Shown piece after piece: positions 61,552 through 64,000 of a DNA stretch of 64,000 nt. The notes below the pieces were generated by a model, which was not told where the DNA came from, did no database searches, and worked only from the letters and a program-made list of their open reading frames with translations. Location of the stretch: positions 28,092-92,091 of the forward strand of contig DHHM01000014.1 of assembly GCA_002403305.1 (NCBI GenBank), in the 5' to 3' direction. Position 1 is the stretch's first letter. Each line of letters opens with the position of its first letter. The DNA is from Bacteroidales bacterium UBA4772 (GTDB lineage: Bacteria; Bacteroidota; Bacteroidia; Bacteroidales; VadinHA17). Made by a program: the position numbers and the translations under genes.

Positions 61552-62251
61552 GCTTCTGTGCCACCGCCAGCGCCACAACACTGACCTTCACGTTACCTGC
61601 CTCATGCAGTGCGTTGACGCATGCCTCAACGGTAGAACCGGTGGTGATGACATCATCAACCAGCAGCAGATGCCTGCCATCTATCTGTTCGGGTTTTACC
61701 GCCCTGAACAGCCCCTGAACATTCTCCCACCTCCCGTACCTCCCGTGCTTTGTCTGTGAGCCCGACTGAGAGATGCGGAGGAGCATATCTTTTCTTGAGG
61801 GCACTCCTGTTGCCGCCGCCAGACCGGTGGCAATACATTCACTCTGGTTATAGCCCCTGCTCCGCTGCCTGCTCCTGTGCAACGGCACGGGGATGATCAT
61901 CTCTATGCCCTCCATGAAACCGCTCTCCGCAAGAATCGAGCCGTAGAGTTCTCCAAGGCATCTGCCTGTATCCGTCCTGCCCTCATATTTCAGGGCATGA
62001 ATCATCTTCCTGATACGGCTTCCACGGTTATAGACCGAAAAGGCTGCCGCCCGCTCAACGAGACACCTGCCCCATAATGCCTGCTCAAGCATGTTACCCC
62101 GCTGGAGGTGAAATCCGGTCATTGCCATGGAGAGCAGGCAGCCGGTGCAGAGCACCTGCTCTCCCCTGACAAGATGTGCCCTGCATCCGAGGCACAGCCT
62201 CGGCAGAAACAGACTCAGAAAGTCGTCGCCAATATCTTTTAACTGAAACAC
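61541..62251 (-). CDS. ComF-family phosphoribosyltransferase-like protein
   Basis: The 236-residue protein has N-terminal zinc-binding-type Cys (CLGC ... LCTGC), GRYGRWENVQGLF and the PRPP-loop LLVDDVITTGST near residue 195. ComF/GntX homologues are linked to DNA uptake or are of unknown function. There is no competence gene nearby. Confidence 0.85.
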   Translation of the reverse strand: MFQLKDIGDDFLSLFLPRLCLGCRAHLVRGEQVLCTGCLLSMAMTGFHLQRGNMLEQALWGRCLVERAAAFSVYNRGSRIRKMIHALKYEGRTDTGRCLGELYGSILAESGFMEGIEMIIPVPLHRSRQRSRGYNQSECIATGLAAATGVPSRKDMLLRISQSGSQTKHGRYGRWENVQGLFRAVKPEQIDGRHLLLVDDVITTGSTVEACVNALHEAGNVKVSVVALAVAQKLTL

Positions 62252-62361
62252 TTCACAGCGAGAAGCATTTCAAAGATATGATAAATGCAATAAACAGATA
62301 TCACTGACATCAACTTTACCTATTTTGCGCCTGTTACTTTTCAAACCAATTAACAACAGTT

Positions 62362-62706
62362 ATGAAGAAATGGATGATTGGCAGCCTGATACTCATCGCA
62401 CTGATGGTTGTGGCTGCGGGCGTTTATGCCCAGACTTCCGACAAGGAGAAGAAGCATACGAAAAAGGAGTGTACTTTTGTAGACAAGAACACGGACGGCA
62501 AGTGTGACATATGCGGTTCAACAGCAGATGCCTGCAAGAAAGAGAGCAAGGCAGCTGCCACAAAGACCGACTGTGCTACCACATCTGCTGGCACGGATTG
62601 CTCAAAATGCCCCTCGGCTGCAGGATGCGCCGGTACTGAGGCTGAGGTAATCCCTGCAGGCAAGGGTGCTGCAACTGCTGCTCCCTGCTGTCCTGGCAAG
62701 AAGTGA
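62362..62706 (+). CDS. Small exported Cys-rich protein
   Basis: A 114-residue protein with a signal peptide (about 1-23, ending VYAQ) and a Lys/Thr/Ala-rich body. The word CTFVDKNTDGKCDICG resembles the Bacteroidota Cys-bracketed calcium-binding DxNxDG loop, and 11 Cys in total suggest metal binding. No characterised homologue recognised. It ends at a strong bidirectional terminator. Confidence 0.65.
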   Translation: MKKWMIGSLILIALMVVAAGVYAQTSDKEKKHTKKECTFVDKNTDGKCDICGSTADACKKESKAAATKTDCATTSAGTDCSKCPSAAGCAGTEAEVIPAGKGAATAAPCCPGKK

Positions 62707-62722
62707 TTTCTGCTGACAGATT

Positions 62723-62759
62723 AAAAAAAGCCCCCGTCGGTGTGACAGGGGCTTTTTTT
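62723..62759. terminator. Bidirectional intrinsic terminator
   Basis: AAAAAAAGCCCC and GGGGCTTTTTTT form a 12-bp stem with a 13-base loop, with A and T runs built into it. It separates the Cys-rich gene from the convergent HIT gene. Confidence 0.9.
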
Positions 62760-62779
62760 ATCTTCCTGTATTTCTCTTT

Positions 62780-63178
62780 TCAGAGTCTCACTCTCTCTCC
62801 TATGGCTTTGGCCAGCCGTTCATTCTCCTCCGGTGAGGGTGAGACACGGGGGTTGCTGAAGCGCAGATCGCTCTCCTCTGTTATTGGTACCAGGTGCACA
62901 TGGGCATGAGGTACCTCCAGCCCGAGCACTGCTACCCCTATACGGTTGCACTCTATCACCTCCTTCATGGCCACGGCCACCTTCTGTGCGAAGAGCGTCA
63001 GGCCGGATAGTGTTTCCGGATCAAGATCAAATATATAGTCAACCTCTTTCTTGGGTACCACAAGGGTATGGCCGGGCTTCAGCGGCCTGACATCAAGAAA
63101 GGCAATGAAGCGTTCATCCTCGGCGACCCTGTAGCAAGGTATCTCACCGTTGATGATCCGTGTAAATATTGATGCCAT
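62780..63178 (-). CDS. HIT-family nucleotide-binding protein
   Basis: The 132-residue protein has the histidine triad HAHVHLVPI and the N-terminal IFTRIINGEIPCYRV of HinT-like members, which hydrolyse nucleoside phosphoramidates. Normal length. It lies 16 bp after greA and is probably co-transcribed. Confidence 0.93.
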   Translation of the reverse strand: MASIFTRIINGEIPCYRVAEDERFIAFLDVRPLKPGHTLVVPKKEVDYIFDLDPETLSGLTLFAQKVAVAMKEVIECNRIGVAVLGLEVPHAHVHLVPITEESDLRFSNPRVSPSPEENERLAKAIGERVRL

Positions 63179-63194
63179 TTTCCCGGTTGGTTTT

Positions 63195-63665
63195 TCAGAT
63201 TGATATTTCTTCTATCTCAAAAGGTATGACACCGGCAGGTACCGTGACCTGCACGATATCACCCACCTTTTTCCCCATGATGCCCTGCGCAATGGGTGAG
63301 GTAGCTGCTATCTTGCCCTCCTTGAGGTTCGCCTCAGTCTCAGGCACAAGCTGGTACTCCATTACTTTTCCGTTGGCTTTGTTGCGGATTCTGACCCTGT
63401 TCAGGATCTGCACCGTCTTGGTGTTGATCCGTGAGCTGTCAATGATGCGTGATCTCGCCACCTGGTCTTCCAGGCGCGCTATCTTCATCTCAAGCATCCC
63501 CTGAGCCTCCTTGGCAGCTGAGTATTCGGCATTCTCTGCAAGATCACCCTTGTCACGTGCCTCTGAGATCAGTCTCGCAATAGCCGGCCTTTCATTACGG
63601 AGCAGATCAAGTTCCTCCTTCATCTTCTGAAGGCCCTCCTCTGTTACATAGACAAATTCCGACAT
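63195..63665 (-). CDS. greA: Transcription elongation factor GreA
   Basis: Rescues backtracked RNA polymerase. The 156-residue protein has the N-terminal coiled coil (LQKMKEELDLLRNERPAIARL, GDLAENAEYSAAKEAQG) and the C-terminal FKBP-like domain. A well-formed promoter lies upstream (63729-63760). Confidence 0.96.
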   Translation of the reverse strand: MSEFVYVTEEGLQKMKEELDLLRNERPAIARLISEARDKGDLAENAEYSAAKEAQGMLEMKIARLEDQVARSRIIDSSRINTKTVQILNRVRIRNKANGKVMEYQLVPETEANLKEGKIAATSPIAQGIMGKKVGDIVQVTVPAGVIPFEIEEISI

Positions 63666-63728
63666 AATTTACTGGTAATAGGTTAAAAAATAAGAAGAAT
63701 CCCGGCACTACCGGAACTCTTCAAAGAA

Positions 63729-63760
63729 CAAATATAATAAATTTTTAAATTAAATCCAAA
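63729..63760 (-). promoter_or_regulatory. Promoter of greA-HIT
   Basis: Minus-strand TTTG (63757-63760) and TATATTTG (63729-63736) are 20 bp apart, the best -33/-7 pair in the window. Confidence 0.8.
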
Positions 63761-63785
63761 AAGAATGGCTTTTGTAATTATCTAA

Positions 63786-64000
63786 TTACCAGATTGTGTA
63801 CTCTTTTCTGTCGAGCAAGGCCGAATAAATAACAGCCTTTCTCAGGTCAAACCCGTCAAAGAGGTCATCCGGGATTGCGGCATTGTAATCATACTCCGGG
63901 GCATCGCCTATCTCGCTGTCAGAGATCTCAGTATGGACGAAGTCCTGTTGGGTAAGATCGGCCAGTGCCGACACTCCCTCGGAGGCGAAGGCTGCTGCCT
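63786..64000 (-). CDS. C-terminal fragment of an uncharacterised protein
   Basis: The window ends inside this gene; only the last 71 codons are visible, in frame to the right edge. The fragment is acidic (TEISDSEIGDAPEYDYN) and ends AVIYSALLDRKEYTIW. The GTG at 63972 is an internal codon, not a start. No domain can be assigned. Confidence 0.6.
   Translation of the reverse strand, partial: AAAFASEGVSALADLTQQDFVHTEISDSEIGDAPEYDYNAAIPDDLFDGFDLRKAVIYSALLDRKEYTIW

Overview
The window comes from a chromosome of a Bacteroidota bacterium, most likely an uncultured member of the Bacteroidales. The evidence is many -7 boxes of the Bacteroidota form TAnnTTTG, almost no Shine-Dalgarno sequences, a PorV/PorQ-like outer-membrane protein, Bacteroidota-type ParE, RecQ and lipoprotein families, and the gene neighbourhoods. 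GC is moderate. There is no phage, insertion sequence, CRISPR array or rRNA. Nearly all of it is core metabolism, so the interest lies in unusual versions of core genes and in non-coding repeats.

Layout. 1-4.1 kb: a minus-strand run hpt, adk, obg, PAP2 phosphatase, plsC, then the start of parE. 4.2-9.6 kb: purE, a helix-hairpin-helix outer-membrane protein, a PorV-like protein, a heptamer repeat tract, recJ. 9.6-13.3 kb: a single gene encoding lipoyl synthase fused to octanoyltransferase, divergent from a rhaD-like aldolase and a D-amino-acid transaminase. 13.3-20 kb: lysS, a sugar kinase, pgi, gpsA and a cyclic-2,3-diphosphoglycerate-synthetase-like GTPase. 20.2-28 kb: acpH and the minus-strand cluster purH-mreB-mreC-mreD-mrdA-rodA, which drives cell elongation. 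28-34.3 kb: a MacB-like permease, rsmA, a 1040-residue TerB/ABC transporter and a lipoprotein. 34.4-43.4 kb: a MalY/PatB-like lyase, carA, argH-argG-argR (minus) and carB, with paired ARG boxes in the argR/carB gap. Carbamoyl phosphate from CarAB feeds arginine and pyrimidine synthesis. 43.4-47.7 kb: MITE-like repeats around a glycosyltransferase, then recQ. 47.9-53.2 kb: tatC, lptB, tRNA-Leu, tig, clpP, clpX. 53.2-56.0 kb: lipoprotein, folA, thyA, bifunctional nuclease. 56.2-64 kb: rplU with a long Lys/Ala tail, rpmA, serS, a DMT exporter, an S41 protease, ruvC, comF, a small Cys-rich exported protein, a HIT protein, greA and a partial gene.

Most notable: the LipA-LipB fusion; ArgH with the segment containing its HTGRSRND signature present as three degenerate 17-residue units; a glycosyltransferase with two separate in-frame repeat expansions (23- and 15-residue periods); carA and carB split by an ArgR-controlled operon; a 165-bp inverted-repeat element; and a cPGS-like gene with a perfect Shine-Dalgarno in a lineage that hardly uses them.
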